Source: CAZYWA01 sp964650975 [NCBI: uncultured bacterium]
GTDB taxonomy: Bacteria; JADJOY01
DNA: 64,000 nt
NCBI GenBank assembly: GCA_964650975.1
Contig: CAZYWA010000001.1
Span: 15,998 to 79,997 of the forward strand
Direction of reading: 5' to 3'
Part shown: piece after piece, positions 37,869 to 46,254 of the stretch
Layout of the letters: the number at the start of each line of letters is the position of its first letter
How positions within the stretch are numbered: the first letter of the stretch is position 1
The notes under the pieces: model-generated
Databases searched by the model: none
What the model was told of the DNA's origin: nothing
What the model saw: only the letters and a program-made list of their open reading frames with translations
Translations under genes and position numbers: made by a program

Positions 37869-38996
37869 ATGAATCTCGAGCTCAGCGACGAGCAGCAGCT
37901 GCTGCGCAGGAGCGCGCGCGAGTTCCTGAGCCGAGCGTCGCCGATGTCGCTGGTGCGTGCCGCCATGGACGATCCGCGCGCCGCGTGCGACCGGCTGTGG
38001 CCGCAGCTGGCCGAGATGGGCTGGCTCGGTCTCACGATCCCGGCGGCTCACGGCGGCGCCGAGCTGGGATTGGTCGAGCTCTCGATCCTCTTGCAGGAGT
38101 GCGGCCGCACGCTGCTTCCCGCGCCGCTCTACACCACCGTGGCGCTCGGCACGCAGGCGGTGCTGCTGGCGGGAAGCCCTGCGCAGCACGAGCGGTGGCT
38201 GCCCGCGATCGCCGAGGGCACGCTCAAGGTGACGCTCGCGCACCTCGAGCAGAGCGCCGGCTGGAGCGAGAGCGGCGTCGCGATGAGCGCCGCCGAGAGC
38301 GCCGATGGATTCACGCTTTCGGGCACCAAGCTCTTCGTGCCGGACGCCGGTCTCGCCGACCGGCTGGTGGTCAGCGCTCGCACGAACGGCGGCATCACGC
38401 TCTTCGTCGTCGACGCATCCGTGGACGGCGTCACGATCCGTCCGCTCGATTTCGTGGACGGAGTCCGCAAGCTTTCCGAAGTGCGCTTCGACTCGGTCCG
38501 CGTCGCGCAGGACGCGATGCTGGGCGCGATCGACGGCGGCTGGCCGGTGCTCGAGCGGCTCTTCGATTTCGCCAAGGTGGCGCTCTGCGCCGAGATGTGC
38601 GGCGCCGCCGAGCGGGTGATGGAGATGGCCGTCGACTACGCCAAGGTGCGCGAGCAGTTCGGCAAACCGATCGGCAGCTTCCAGGCCATCCAGCACAAGT
38701 GCGCCGACATGCTGGTGGCGGTCGAGAGCGCCAAATCGGCGACCTACTACGCCGCGTGGGCGCTCGCGAACGGCGAGCCGGATGCGCACACCTCCGCGTG
38801 TCTCGCGAAGGCCTACGTCTCCGAAGCGTTCACCAAGGTCGCCGGTGACGGCATCCAGGTGCACGGCGGCATCGGCTTCACCTGGGAGCAAGACCTGCAC
38901 CTCTATTTCAAGCGCGCCAAGGCCTGTGAGCTCGCGTTCGGAACGCCGAGCTGGAACCGCGAGCTGGCCGCGCGCGTGCTGCTCGACCGGCGCTGA
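37869..38996 (+). CDS. acyl-CoA dehydrogenase family protein
   Basis: 375 residues. N-terminal helical domain begins MNLELSDEQQLLRRSAREFL; the beta domain has LTLAHLEQSAG-type FAD contact replaced by VTLAHLEQSAGWS; the C-terminal domain has KVREQFGKPIGSFQAIQHKCADM and GIQVHGGIGFTWEQDLHLYFKRAK, the standard FAD/substrate motifs. The catalytic Glu position is not conserved in the usual pattern, as in several steroid or aromatic side-chain dehydrogenases that act as heterodimers. Starts 42 bp from the divergent tetR, downstream of the shared operator. Confidence 0.88.
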   Translation: MNLELSDEQQLLRRSAREFLSRASPMSLVRAAMDDPRAACDRLWPQLAEMGWLGLTIPAAHGGAELGLVELSILLQECGRTLLPAPLYTTVALGTQAVLLAGSPAQHERWLPAIAEGTLKVTLAHLEQSAGWSESGVAMSAAESADGFTLSGTKLFVPDAGLADRLVVSARTNGGITLFVVDASVDGVTIRPLDFVDGVRKLSEVRFDSVRVAQDAMLGAIDGGWPVLERLFDFAKVALCAEMCGAAERVMEMAVDYAKVREQFGKPIGSFQAIQHKCADMLVAVESAKSATYYAAWALANGEPDAHTSACLAKAYVSEAFTKVAGDGIQVHGGIGFTWEQDLHLYFKRAKACELAFGTPSWNRELAARVLLDRR

Positions 38997-39536
38997 GCCT
39001 CGGCGCTCGCGCCCGCTCCCCGGCAAAGACGGCTCTCCCGTTTCCGGCAACGGGCTTGCCCGGCCTGGGTGGCTGATCCCGACGGCGTGCCTGTTCCGGC
39101 CGCTCGTCGGCACGCGCCTCGCGGGTCTCGAGCCGTCGACCGCGAGCGAGCTGCTGCCGGTCTTCCGCCGGCTCTACGAGGCCTGCATGGAGCGCGTGCT
39201 GCCGATCGGCGCCGCTCCCAACGTGCGAGTGAGCATCGCGCTCTTGCCCGAGGAGTGCCGCACGCTGAGCGAGCGGCGCTTTCCGCGCAAGCGGGCGAAG
39301 ATCCACGCGCTGCGCGCGGCGCTCTCGTGGAAGCTCGCGTCGCGGAGCGCGGTGGGCGCGGCGGCGTGAGCGGCGCCGGCTACGGATCGAGACGCGTGAA
39401 GATCGGCGACCTTCAGGCCGCTCTCAGGGTCAGAAAGGTCGTTCGTGGCTTGTTTCGAGCGGTTTCTGGCACAGAGTGTCGGCCTGAATGTCAGCAAATT
39501 GCCGATCTGAAAGCCGGCATTTTGTCGGCTGGTTTG
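38997..39536. other. 540-bp gap with one doubtful ORF and a lower-G+C structured stretch
   Basis: Contains a hairpin CCCGTT/TCCGGC/AACGGG (39037-39054), a doubtful short ORF ending at 39369, and a lower-G+C repeat-structured stretch from 39401 into the end of the amidohydrolase gene. No full-length gene was recognised. Confidence 0.6.
39187..39369 (+). CDS. doubtful short ORF, basic and helical
   Basis: 60 codons from an ATG at 39187; the open frame extends well upstream (helical EPSTASELLPVFRRLYEAC) but without a usual start codon, so this may be the 3' part of a decayed gene. The residue pattern (ECRTLSERRFPRKRAKIHAL) looks protein-like and very basic. Not recognised. Confidence 0.25.
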   Translation: MERVLPIGAAPNVRVSIALLPEECRTLSERRFPRKRAKIHALRAALSWKLASRSAVGAAA

Positions 39537-39545
39537 TCAGCATTT
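39401..39545. repeat. lower-G+C stretch with direct and inverted repeats
   Basis: Direct repeats TGTCGGCCTGAATGTCAGCA (39477-39496) and TGTCGGCTGGTTTGTCAGCA (39523-39542) differ at a few central bases. GATCGGC and TTCAGGCC (39401-39419) recur inverted as GGCCTGAA and GCCGATC (39481-39507). Visibly less G+C-rich than its surroundings; possibly a mobile-element scar or structured RNA. Confidence 0.5.
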
Positions 39546-40400
39546 TAGATAGCTGATTGTAAAATCCGGTTGCGCCCGCGCGAAGACGCGCGCGGCGTTG
39601 CCGTGCAGATAGCGCTCGAGCACGGCGGCCGGCAGGTCGAGCTTCCGGGCCTCGTCGAGGCAACGCTTCATCGGGATCGCCGGATGGTCGGAGGCGTAGA
39701 TCACCCGATCCGCGCCGCGCGTGCGCATGAAGTGGAGCAGCGAGGCCGGCAGGTACTTGGGCAGGTAGGCCGAGGTCATCAGGTGAAGGCGCGGATACTT
39801 GAGCATCAGGCGGATCGCGACGTCCCACCACGGGTCGGCACCGTGCGCCATCACCAGCGTGAGCTCGGGAAACGCCAGACACACGTCGTCCAGATGCAGC
39901 GGGTCCTGCACGTGCGCCGGCGCGGGTGGCCCTGGGATGCCGGTGGTGAGCGCCAGCGGCAGGCCTAGCTCGATGCAGGCGGAGTAGAGAGGGAAGTACG
40001 CGCGATCGCTCGGTGCCAGCCCGACGGTGAACGGCGTCACGCACGCGAGCACCACGGGCTCTGACCGCGCGTAGCTCGCGAGCTCGCGAAGTGCGGCCAC
40101 GCCGCGACGCGGATCGACCTTGGCCGCGAGCGCGAATCGTTCGGGTGCCGCTTCGGGAAACGCCAGCACGTGCTTCGACGGTGCGTCGGCGTCGCTCATG
40201 AGCAGGGCGCGCTCGACGCCCAGCTCGTCCATCATCGCGAGCGTCTCGGCGACGCTCATGTTCCGCCAGTAGTCTTCGCCCGACTTGAACACGTCCTTCG
40301 CGGCCGCCCTCATGTAATCGGCCATGCCCAGCTCGCCCATGTTGACGTTGACCCACGCGTCGATGGCGCGCACGGGCTGCGTCGAGGCCGTGTCAGTCAC
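39537..40400 (-). CDS. amidohydrolase family 2 (metal-dependent TIM-barrel hydrolase)
   Basis: 287 residues from a GTG at 40400. It has the amidohydrolase-2/ACMSD-like scaffold: AIDAWVNVNMG at the N-terminus (the usual H-x-H metal motif is replaced by WVNVN), LVMAHGADPWWDVA with the conserved His, and RVIYASDHPAIPMKRCL with the catalytic Asp (SDHP). The missing N-terminal H-x-H suggests altered or absent metal at one site. The start overlaps the preceding small gene by 8 bp. It probably acts in the same pathway as the next amidohydrolase. Confidence 0.82.
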   Translation of the reverse strand: MTDTASTQPVRAIDAWVNVNMGELGMADYMRAAAKDVFKSGEDYWRNMSVAETLAMMDELGVERALLMSDADAPSKHVLAFPEAAPERFALAAKVDPRRGVAALRELASYARSEPVVLACVTPFTVGLAPSDRAYFPLYSACIELGLPLALTTGIPGPPAPAHVQDPLHLDDVCLAFPELTLVMAHGADPWWDVAIRLMLKYPRLHLMTSAYLPKYLPASLLHFMRTRGADRVIYASDHPAIPMKRCLDEARKLDLPAAVLERYLHGNAARVFARAQPDFTISYLKC

Positions 40401-40575
40401 TCGCGTTCCGGAGGGCTTTAACGACCCAGCCCCACACCCACAGTAGGCCCACCGCCATTGCGAACCACCGCGTGTCCGGGTCGGACACGCGAATGTCACC
40501 GAGCGCGAAGATGACCACCCAGGCGAGCGCGATCCCGGCCGCCAGGCGGCGCGGGTGGCAGAAGATGTCGAACAA
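40393..40575 (-). CDS. small two-helix membrane protein
   Basis: 60 residues with two hydrophobic helices (LAAGIALAWVVIFALGDI and FAMAVGLLWVWGWVVKAL) linked by a polar loop. The only start in frame is TTG at 40575, so the exact N-terminus is uncertain. It overlaps the downstream amidohydrolase start and follows the other amidohydrolase stop by 36 bp, which supports a real gene in the operon. Unknown function. Confidence 0.55.
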   Translation of the reverse strand: MFDIFCHPRRLAAGIALAWVVIFALGDIRVSDPDTRWFAMAVGLLWVWGWVVKALRNASD

Positions 40576-40611
40576 GCCGAAGAACAGCGGATCTCCGCGA
40601 CGAGCCCGGGA

Positions 40612-41925
40612 TCACTCGATCGGCGACATCATCGCGGTGGTGAGCTGCTTCACGACGGCTCCGCAGGTCACGGGCTGCTTGCTGCCGGCCTCCACGCGCG
40701 AGCCGCCGCCGTACGAGGTCGGCCGCACGTCGACGTCGCTCGCCTCGGCGCGCAGCGCGGCGACGGTGGAGCGCTCGCGCGGGCGGCTCGCGAACGGATC
40801 GAAGCGGAAGTGGCGCATCGCGTTCGCGTGGGTGATCTTCTCGATCACCTCGTCGGAAAGCCCGGCGAGCTCGCTCGCCACTAGCTCCGGCGAGCGCGGC
40901 CAGGTGGTGTCCGAGTGCGGATAGTCACACTCCCACGTGATGTTGTCGGGGTTGGCGGCGGCCAGATCGCGGATGCCGGTGCGATCCGAGATGAAGCACG
41001 TCACGATGCGCTCGCGGAAGAGCTCGCTCGGGCGCTTCGCGGAGAAATCCTGGTTGGTCCACAGGTGGTGATGGTCGTAGACGTAGTCGATCCGCTCCAG
41101 GAAATAAGGCACCCAGCCGATCCCGCCTTCGGAGAGCGCGATCTTGAGCGTGGGGAATTTCCGCAGCATCGGCGACCAAACCAGGTCCGATGCGCAGTTC
41201 ACGACGTTGAGCGGGATGAGCGTGATCATCACGTCGATGGGCGCGTCCATTGACGTGAAGTACATGCCCTCGCTCGAGCCGATGTGCATGCACACGATGG
41301 TGCCGTGGTCCTCGCAGGCCTTCCAGAGCGGATCCCAGTGATCGCTGTGGTACGTGGGCAAGCCGACCTTCGCGGGCTGATCGCAGAGCGTGATCGCGTG
41401 GCAGCCCTTCCGGGCGACGCGCTCGACCTCGCGGGCCGCGAGCGCCGGATCCCAGAGCGGCACCAGCGCCAGCCGAATGAAGCGGCCGGGCGCCGAGCCG
41501 CACCACTCGTCGATGTGCCAGTCGTTGTAGGCCTGCAAGCAAGCGAGGCCCAGCTCCTTGTCCTTCGCCTTGTGGAACACCTGGCCCGCGAGGCCGGTGA
41601 ACGACGGGAAACACAGCGACGCGAGTACGCCGTTGGCGTTCATGTCGCGAACTCGCTCGCGCACGTCGTGGCAGCCGCGCCGGATCTGCTCGAACGAAGT
41701 CGGCTCGACGCCGTACTCCTCGGGCGGCCGCCCCGCGACCGCGTTGAGCCCGATGTTGGGGAGCTGCTGGCCCTCGAAGAGCCACACGTCGCTGCCATCT
41801 TTCTTGCGAACGACGCGCGGCGCCCGATCGCGCCACACCGTGGCGACGTGGCGCTCGAACATGTCGGGCGGCTCGACGACGTGATCGTCGATGCTCACCA
41901 GGATGAGGTCATCGAGCTTGGTCAT
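40612..41925 (-). CDS. amidohydrolase family 2 protein
   Basis: 437 residues from the ATG at 41925 (MTKLDDLILVSIDDHVVEPP, with the D-x-H metal-type motif). Other landmarks are FPSFTGLAGQVF, GTIVCMHIGSSEGMYF (metal His), LKIALSEGGIGWVPYFLERIDY, and NITWECDYPHSDTTWP with the catalytic Asp. This subgroup occurs with Rieske oxygenases and acyl-CoA enzymes in degradation clusters for cyclic or polyketide-like compounds. A 76-bp REP pair separates it from the Rieske gene upstream. Confidence 0.88.
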   Translation of the reverse strand: MTKLDDLILVSIDDHVVEPPDMFERHVATVWRDRAPRVVRKKDGSDVWLFEGQQLPNIGLNAVAGRPPEEYGVEPTSFEQIRRGCHDVRERVRDMNANGVLASLCFPSFTGLAGQVFHKAKDKELGLACLQAYNDWHIDEWCGSAPGRFIRLALVPLWDPALAAREVERVARKGCHAITLCDQPAKVGLPTYHSDHWDPLWKACEDHGTIVCMHIGSSEGMYFTSMDAPIDVMITLIPLNVVNCASDLVWSPMLRKFPTLKIALSEGGIGWVPYFLERIDYVYDHHHLWTNQDFSAKRPSELFRERIVTCFISDRTGIRDLAAANPDNITWECDYPHSDTTWPRSPELVASELAGLSDEVIEKITHANAMRHFRFDPFASRPRERSTVAALRAEASDVDVRPTSYGGGSRVEAGSKQPVTCGAVVKQLTTAMMSPIE

Positions 41926-41947
41926 CAGGTCACCGTCGCCGGTCGCC

Positions 41948-42023
41948 GGAGGGCTGCGGTCTCTCGCAGCCGCAACGCACCTTCTGTTGCAGACGCCGCG
42001 GACGCGACGGAGCGCGTGCCTCC
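41948..42023. repeat. 76-bp REP pair between Rieske oxygenase and amidohydrolase
   Basis: GGCTGCG/GTCTCT/CGCAGCC at 41952-41971 and GGACGCG/ACGGAG/CGCGTGCC (one inserted base) at 42000-42020, starts 48 bp apart, ends GGAGGG and CCTCC. It lies in an operon gap, 23 bp before the amidohydrolase start. Confidence 0.8.
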
Positions 42024-42068
42024 GGGCCCGATCGGTGGCATTCGCGCAGGGACGATCATTGCCGCTTC

Positions 42069-43016
42069 CTACCAGGTGGTGCTGAAGAACTGCTTCATCC
42101 AGCGCCGGTAGACGCCGAACGGCCCGTCGCCTTCCACCAGCATCGGGCGCGTGAGATACGCCTTGTTTTCCCAGATCGGGATGTCTTGCCCCATCTGCTT
42201 CTCGAGATCGCGGATGATCGCGGCGCCCACACCGTGGGTGTCGCTGGCGCCGTCGACGGTGTTGACCGAGTAGGCGAACGTGACGTCGGTGACTTCGTCG
42301 TCGACGGGCGTGGCGGTGTTCACCATCCAGGTCTCGATGATGCCGGTGAGATGCACGGTCTGGAAGCCGGGGCCGTAGTCGGTGGTGTCGATGCCGCCCG
42401 CGATGTCGCCTTGCGGAGTGCCGAGCTTCATCCTGGACACGCATTTCAGCAGCGGCCCATCCGCCTCCACCGTGCTCTCCGGCATGGTGTGCGCTCCGTG
42501 CACGTACACGAAGTGCGCGCGGTCGACGGCGTTCTCGTTCATGTCGAGCCAGCGGCTCTTCACCGTCCAGCGCAGGATCCGGTAGGGCGTCCAGTTTGGT
42601 TTCCCGAAGTGCGGCAGCTCCGGCACCTCGAAGCTCGGAGGCGCGTTCTGGTCGTGGTGCCACACCATCACCAGGCCGTTTTTCTCTGCGACCGGCCACG
42701 TGCGGATGCGCGCATTCGCCGGCACCCGATCGCTGTACGGCACCCGCTTGCAGGCTCCGTCGGCGCCCCATTCCCACGCATGAAACGGACAGCGGATGCG
42801 ATCGCCGTCGACGATGGTGCCGCCCACGCCGAGATGCGCGCCGAGATGCGCGCAGATCGCGTCGAGCACGTGCGCCTCGCCGCGCGAGTCGCGGAACATC
42901 ACCAGCTCGCGGCCGAAGAAGCGCGCCGAGCGAAGTGCCCCCGGCGCCAGCTCGTCCGAGTACGCGACCCGGAACCAGCCGTTGGCGTAGGGCGGAAACG
43001 GAAATCGGCTTGGCAT
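42069..43016 (-). CDS. Rieske-type aromatic-ring/steroid oxygenase, terminal component (KshA-like)
   Basis: 315 residues from the ATG at 43016. The Rieske cluster ligands are C55, H57 (CAHLGAHLG) and C76, H79 (CPFHAWEW). The catalytic mononuclear iron motif is NENAVDRAHFVYVH (H168, H173), with a bridging Asp nearby. GLVMVWHHDQNAPPSFEVPEL resembles the KshA/cholesterol-desaturase subgroup. It needs a separate reductase, none of which is in the window. A perfect 9-bp palindrome lies 18 bp upstream of the start, shared with the tetR locus. Substrate by inference: a steroid-like or cyclic compound. Confidence 0.9.
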   Translation of the reverse strand: MPSRFPFPPYANGWFRVAYSDELAPGALRSARFFGRELVMFRDSRGEAHVLDAICAHLGAHLGVGGTIVDGDRIRCPFHAWEWGADGACKRVPYSDRVPANARIRTWPVAEKNGLVMVWHHDQNAPPSFEVPELPHFGKPNWTPYRILRWTVKSRWLDMNENAVDRAHFVYVHGAHTMPESTVEADGPLLKCVSRMKLGTPQGDIAGGIDTTDYGPGFQTVHLTGIIETWMVNTATPVDDEVTDVTFAYSVNTVDGASDTHGVGAAIIRDLEKQMGQDIPIWENKAYLTRPMLVEGDGPFGVYRRWMKQFFSTTW

Positions 43017-43032
43017 GACCGTCGGGACGATT

Positions 43033-43055
43033 CGTTTTTGACGATTCGTCAAAAA
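43033..43055. promoter_or_regulatory. operator-like palindrome upstream of the Rieske oxygenase
   Basis: TTTTTGACG/ATT/CGTCAAAAA, a perfect 9-bp inverted repeat (43035-43055), 18 bp before the start codon on the minus strand. It shares CGTTTTTGACGAT and TCAAA with the tetR site at 37838-37860. Confidence 0.65.
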
Positions 43056-43152
43056 CCAACTTAGCCCTGGAAAAGAGGGCACGCAAGGAGTCCCGGCGTG
43101 GCCACGCGCCACGACGATCCGCACGCGTCGTGCGCCGGCTGCGCGAGGAGAT

Positions 43153-43794
43153 CTACGCTTGCGCCGCCGCGTGATGGCGACGCGCGAGGTCGACGAAGGC
43201 TCGCAACCGCTGCGGGCTCTCGAAGCAACGGATCGGCACGATCTCGGCGCCGATGGACGATGTGTAGAAGGCGATCGCCAACTCGGACATCTCGATCCGT
43301 TCCATCGCCGCCCACCGGGTACGACTGCTCCCGTACGGCCCTTCGATCTCCAGGGCCTGCGGGGTGATCCGCACCCGACGCGGTCCGAGCACGGCCAGGT
43401 TTCGGCCCCGCCTCAGCGACCGGCGCGCGGTCTGGCTGACGATGAAGCGATGAAGGAGCGGATAGCCGAGCACGGCCGCGCCCGCGAAGATGCCGACCGT
43501 CGTGAAGAACGCGAGCAGCCCGGGGTAGTCATGACCAGCCGTCAGTCCGGGCGATCCAGAGCCGACGATCACCGCGACGTACACGCCGACCCAGATTCTC
43601 TGGCGTGTCAGCGACCTTCGTCCCCAGGACGATTGCTGCGCGTGAAACACGTAGTAGGCAACGATGTCGTCCTCGACCACGTCGGCATCGACGAAGGATT
43701 CGGCCGTCGGTGGTGGATCCGGCGCGTCGACCTGACCGGCAGGCGTGGTCTCGGTGGCCGCGATCGGCGGCGCGTACGGATTGTCGGTCACCAT
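43153..43794 (-). CDS. YcxB-like membrane protein
   Basis: 213 residues. An acidic, Pro-rich N-terminus (NPYAPPIAATETTP), then two hydrophobic helices (IWVGVYVAVIVGSGS; LLAFFTTVGIFAGAAVLGYPLL), a basic stretch, and a C-terminal beta region ITPQALEIEGPYGSSRTRWAAMERIEM with IVPIRCFESPQRLRAFVDL, as in YcxB-type proteins (PF14317). Such proteins are of unknown function. It is between the acyl-CoA dehydrogenase gene and the operator of the Rieske gene, 63 bp from the former. Confidence 0.7.
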   Translation of the reverse strand: MVTDNPYAPPIAATETTPAGQVDAPDPPPTAESFVDADVVEDDIVAYYVFHAQQSSWGRRSLTRQRIWVGVYVAVIVGSGSPGLTAGHDYPGLLAFFTTVGIFAGAAVLGYPLLHRFIVSQTARRSLRRGRNLAVLGPRRVRITPQALEIEGPYGSSRTRWAAMERIEMSELAIAFYTSSIGAEIVPIRCFESPQRLRAFVDLARRHHAAAQA

Positions 43795-43857
43795 CCCGGA
43801 TGAGGACTCGTGGCGGGCGCGACCACGGCAGGTCGGCCTTCCGCTAGCCGTCGCCCT

Positions 43858-45048
43858 TCACCGCGGCAGCCCCAGGACCCGCGTCGCGACGATGTTGCGC
43901 TGGATCTCCGAGGTCCCAGCGTAGATCGTCGCGGCGCGCGACCACAACGCCTCATAGGCCCAGTAGCCGTCGTCGACGGCGATCGGGTCGCCGCGGCGAA
44001 CCAGGCCCGCGGGGCCGAGCAGGTCCACGGCGAACTCCTTCACCCGCTGGTCGAGGCTCGACCACAGGATCTTGAGCGTCGAGCCCTCGGGGCCGGGGAC
44101 GCCGTGCTTCTCGATGGTGCTCGCGTTCCGGTAGGCGGTCATGCGCAGGATCATGTTCTGCGCCACGAAGTCCATGAGCTTCTGGCGAACCAGCGGATCG
44201 TCAGCGGCGGTCTTGCCGTCGCCGCGAGGCAGCTTCCGGCAGATCGCGATCAGTCGCTCGACCTCGGCCGCGAGCCGCGCATGTTGTGCGGAGCTGCCGC
44301 GCTCGTGGGCGAGGGTGTGCATCACGATGTCCCAGCCGCGATTCACCTCGCCGACCACGTTCTCGATCGGCACCTCGCAGCCGTCGAAGAACACCTCGTT
44401 GAACCACGCTTCCCCGGTCATCTCGACCAGCGGCCGGATGGTGATGCCGGGGCTCTTCATGTCGACCAGCAGGAACGAGAGCCCCTTGTGGCGCACCGAC
44501 TGCGGATCGGTGCGCACCACGAGGATGCAGTGGTCGGCCTGGTGGGCGAACGACGTCCAGGTCTTCTGCCCCTGCACCACGATCTTGTCGCCGCGTACTT
44601 CGCCGCGGGTGCGCAAGCTCGCGAGGTCGCTGCCGGCGTTGGGCTCCGAGAATCCCTGGCACCAGATCTCCTCGCCCGTGAGGATTTTCTGGAGAAAGTG
44701 CTCTTTCTGCCACGGTTTGCCGTGGGCCATGATCGTCGGCCCGACCAGGGCCGCGCCCACCGACAGGTTGATCATGTTGGGCGCTTCGAGGCGCGTGTAC
44801 TCCTCGGCCCAGATCAGGTACTCGATGTGGCCGATCGCGCGGCCGCCGTACTCCTTGGGCCAGTTGAGCCCAGCCCAGCCGCCGTCGTAGAGCTTGCGCT
44901 GCCAGCGCTTGAGAAACGCCACGCGCTCGGTGGCGTCCTCGGGCTCGCGAACCTTTCCTTCGCGCCACCCCTCCGGGAGATTGCGCTCGATCCAGCTCCG
45001 CACTTCCGCGCGGAACGCGGCCTGCTCGGGTGTGTCGCGTAGGTCCAT
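43858..45048 (-). CDS. acyl-CoA dehydrogenase family protein
   Basis: 396 residues. MDLRDTPEQAAFRAEVRSWI opens the helical domain; WCQGFSEPNAGSDLASLRTRG is the FAD-binding strand signature (EPxAGSDL), GQKTWTSFAHQADHCILVVRT follows, and RAATIYAGTSEIQRNIVATRVLG is the C-terminal FAD/Glu region. It resembles the larger partner of FadE-type heterodimers used for steroid side chains; the 37869 gene could be the smaller partner. Ends 8 bp after... the catalase-like gene stop precedes its start closely, so both may be co-transcribed. Confidence 0.92.
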   Translation of the reverse strand: MDLRDTPEQAAFRAEVRSWIERNLPEGWREGKVREPEDATERVAFLKRWQRKLYDGGWAGLNWPKEYGGRAIGHIEYLIWAEEYTRLEAPNMINLSVGAALVGPTIMAHGKPWQKEHFLQKILTGEEIWCQGFSEPNAGSDLASLRTRGEVRGDKIVVQGQKTWTSFAHQADHCILVVRTDPQSVRHKGLSFLLVDMKSPGITIRPLVEMTGEAWFNEVFFDGCEVPIENVVGEVNRGWDIVMHTLAHERGSSAQHARLAAEVERLIAICRKLPRGDGKTAADDPLVRQKLMDFVAQNMILRMTAYRNASTIEKHGVPGPEGSTLKILWSSLDQRVKEFAVDLLGPAGLVRRGDPIAVDDGYWAYEALWSRAATIYAGTSEIQRNIVATRVLGLPR

Positions 45049-45055
45049 GGGCTCC

Positions 45056-46180
45056 TCAGAATCGCTCGGTCCCGGTCGGCTCGGTGCGCAGCGCCTGGTT
45101 CTGGTCGTGGCGGTACTTCGAGATCTCGCCGTAGACCAGCTGGCGGATGCGGTTGAGGCCGCCGAGCGGACGATGCTCGGGCAGCGCGTGCCACGGCGAG
45201 AACGAGAGATTCTCGCAGAACGTCATCTGCTCGGGCGAGGTGAAGGTCTGAGACGGGATCGAGACGGTGGCGAGCGGCACGAACGGCGACTCGGTCTCGT
45301 TCCAACCGACCGTCGCGTCCTCGATCGGCATCTTCACCGGGTCCTGCTGGCGCTGCGCCATGAACGTGAAGCAGGCGTCACCGCGGCCCAGGCGCGCCGC
45401 GAGATCCTCGCGCAGGTACTCGGGTCCGGGATCGGACGGCATGTGGGCCTCGACCGCGGAGCACGGCTTGGCCGACCATTTGACCGCCTGGGTGCCCATC
45501 CGGAACGGCAGAATGCTCCAGTAGCGCGCCGCCAGCACGCTCGGAACCGCCTGGCCCAGGACGTGCTTGAGCGTCAGCAGATCGTGGATCTTCCACGCGA
45601 ACGGGTTCCAGCCCAGGAAGTAGCTGACCGGGCGGTCGGCGACCACGGCCTTCGAGAACTCCAGGTACTCGGCCGGCCCGGGGACCATGAACACGGGAGT
45701 GTTGACGAGCAGGAAATCCTGCGTGGCGTGCTCATCGGGGCTCAGCTTGTCTCCCGGAACGCTCATGACCTTGAGCGCCATGCCGTGGACGTTTCCCTGG
45801 TTGTCGTCCTGCGGTTTGGGAAGCCCGTTCGAGTAGCGGATCCAAACGGGGTAGGTGCCGGCATGCGAGAAGAGCCCCGTCTGCATGTCGGGAGGCAGGT
45901 CGCTCGACACGGTGAAGGTGCCGCGGACGCAGCCCTGCGCCTTGATGTGCGCGTCGCGGTGCGTGGGCTGGCCGGCGACGTGCTCTTGCTGGATCGAGGC
46001 GATCGCCACCTGCACGCCGTCGCGCGCGATCTGCTCCTCGTCGGGAGACGGGTACTCCATCCCGAGCTTGGCGTCGGCCGGCACCTGCACGTGCGATCCG
46101 CAGCCCAGTACCAGGCTCATGGCGAGCCCGGTCGTCGTCACGAGTCCCCGCGCCGATCTCGACGGATTTGTTCGTTTCAT
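45056..46180 (-). CDS. catalase-like domain lipoprotein
   Basis: 374 residues. Signal peptide GLVTTTGLAMSLVLGC|GS with lipobox. The body resembles the catalase core of SrpA-type proteins: RDAHIKAQGCVRGTFTVSSDLP (distal His), VWIRYSNGLPKPQDDNQGNVHGMALKVM, DFLLVNTPVFM, and FTFMAQRQQDPVKMPIEDATVGW. Canonical catalases have a proximal Tyr in R-x-x-x-Y; the candidate near VYGEISKYRHDQ is less certain, so heme binding and activity are unproven. Located on the outer or inner membrane face by its lipid anchor. Starts 7 bp upstream of the acyl-CoA dehydrogenase. Confidence 0.82.
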   Translation of the reverse strand: MKRTNPSRSARGLVTTTGLAMSLVLGCGSHVQVPADAKLGMEYPSPDEEQIARDGVQVAIASIQQEHVAGQPTHRDAHIKAQGCVRGTFTVSSDLPPDMQTGLFSHAGTYPVWIRYSNGLPKPQDDNQGNVHGMALKVMSVPGDKLSPDEHATQDFLLVNTPVFMVPGPAEYLEFSKAVVADRPVSYFLGWNPFAWKIHDLLTLKHVLGQAVPSVLAARYWSILPFRMGTQAVKWSAKPCSAVEAHMPSDPGPEYLREDLAARLGRGDACFTFMAQRQQDPVKMPIEDATVGWNETESPFVPLATVSIPSQTFTSPEQMTFCENLSFSPWHALPEHRPLGGLNRIRQLVYGEISKYRHDQNQALRTEPTGTERF

Positions 46181-46254
46181 CGGAGTCTCCTCCCTCGGCC
46201 GTTTCCTATCACGATGTGCCTTCGGAAGCAGCTACGCTCGCCGGCGAGGCGTGG

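Noticed and set aside
40612-43086. An 824-codon minus frame through the amidohydrolase and Rieske genes
   Set aside because: Only codons from 41925 onward match a protein family; the upstream part is a shadow of the Rieske gene, which uses another frame.
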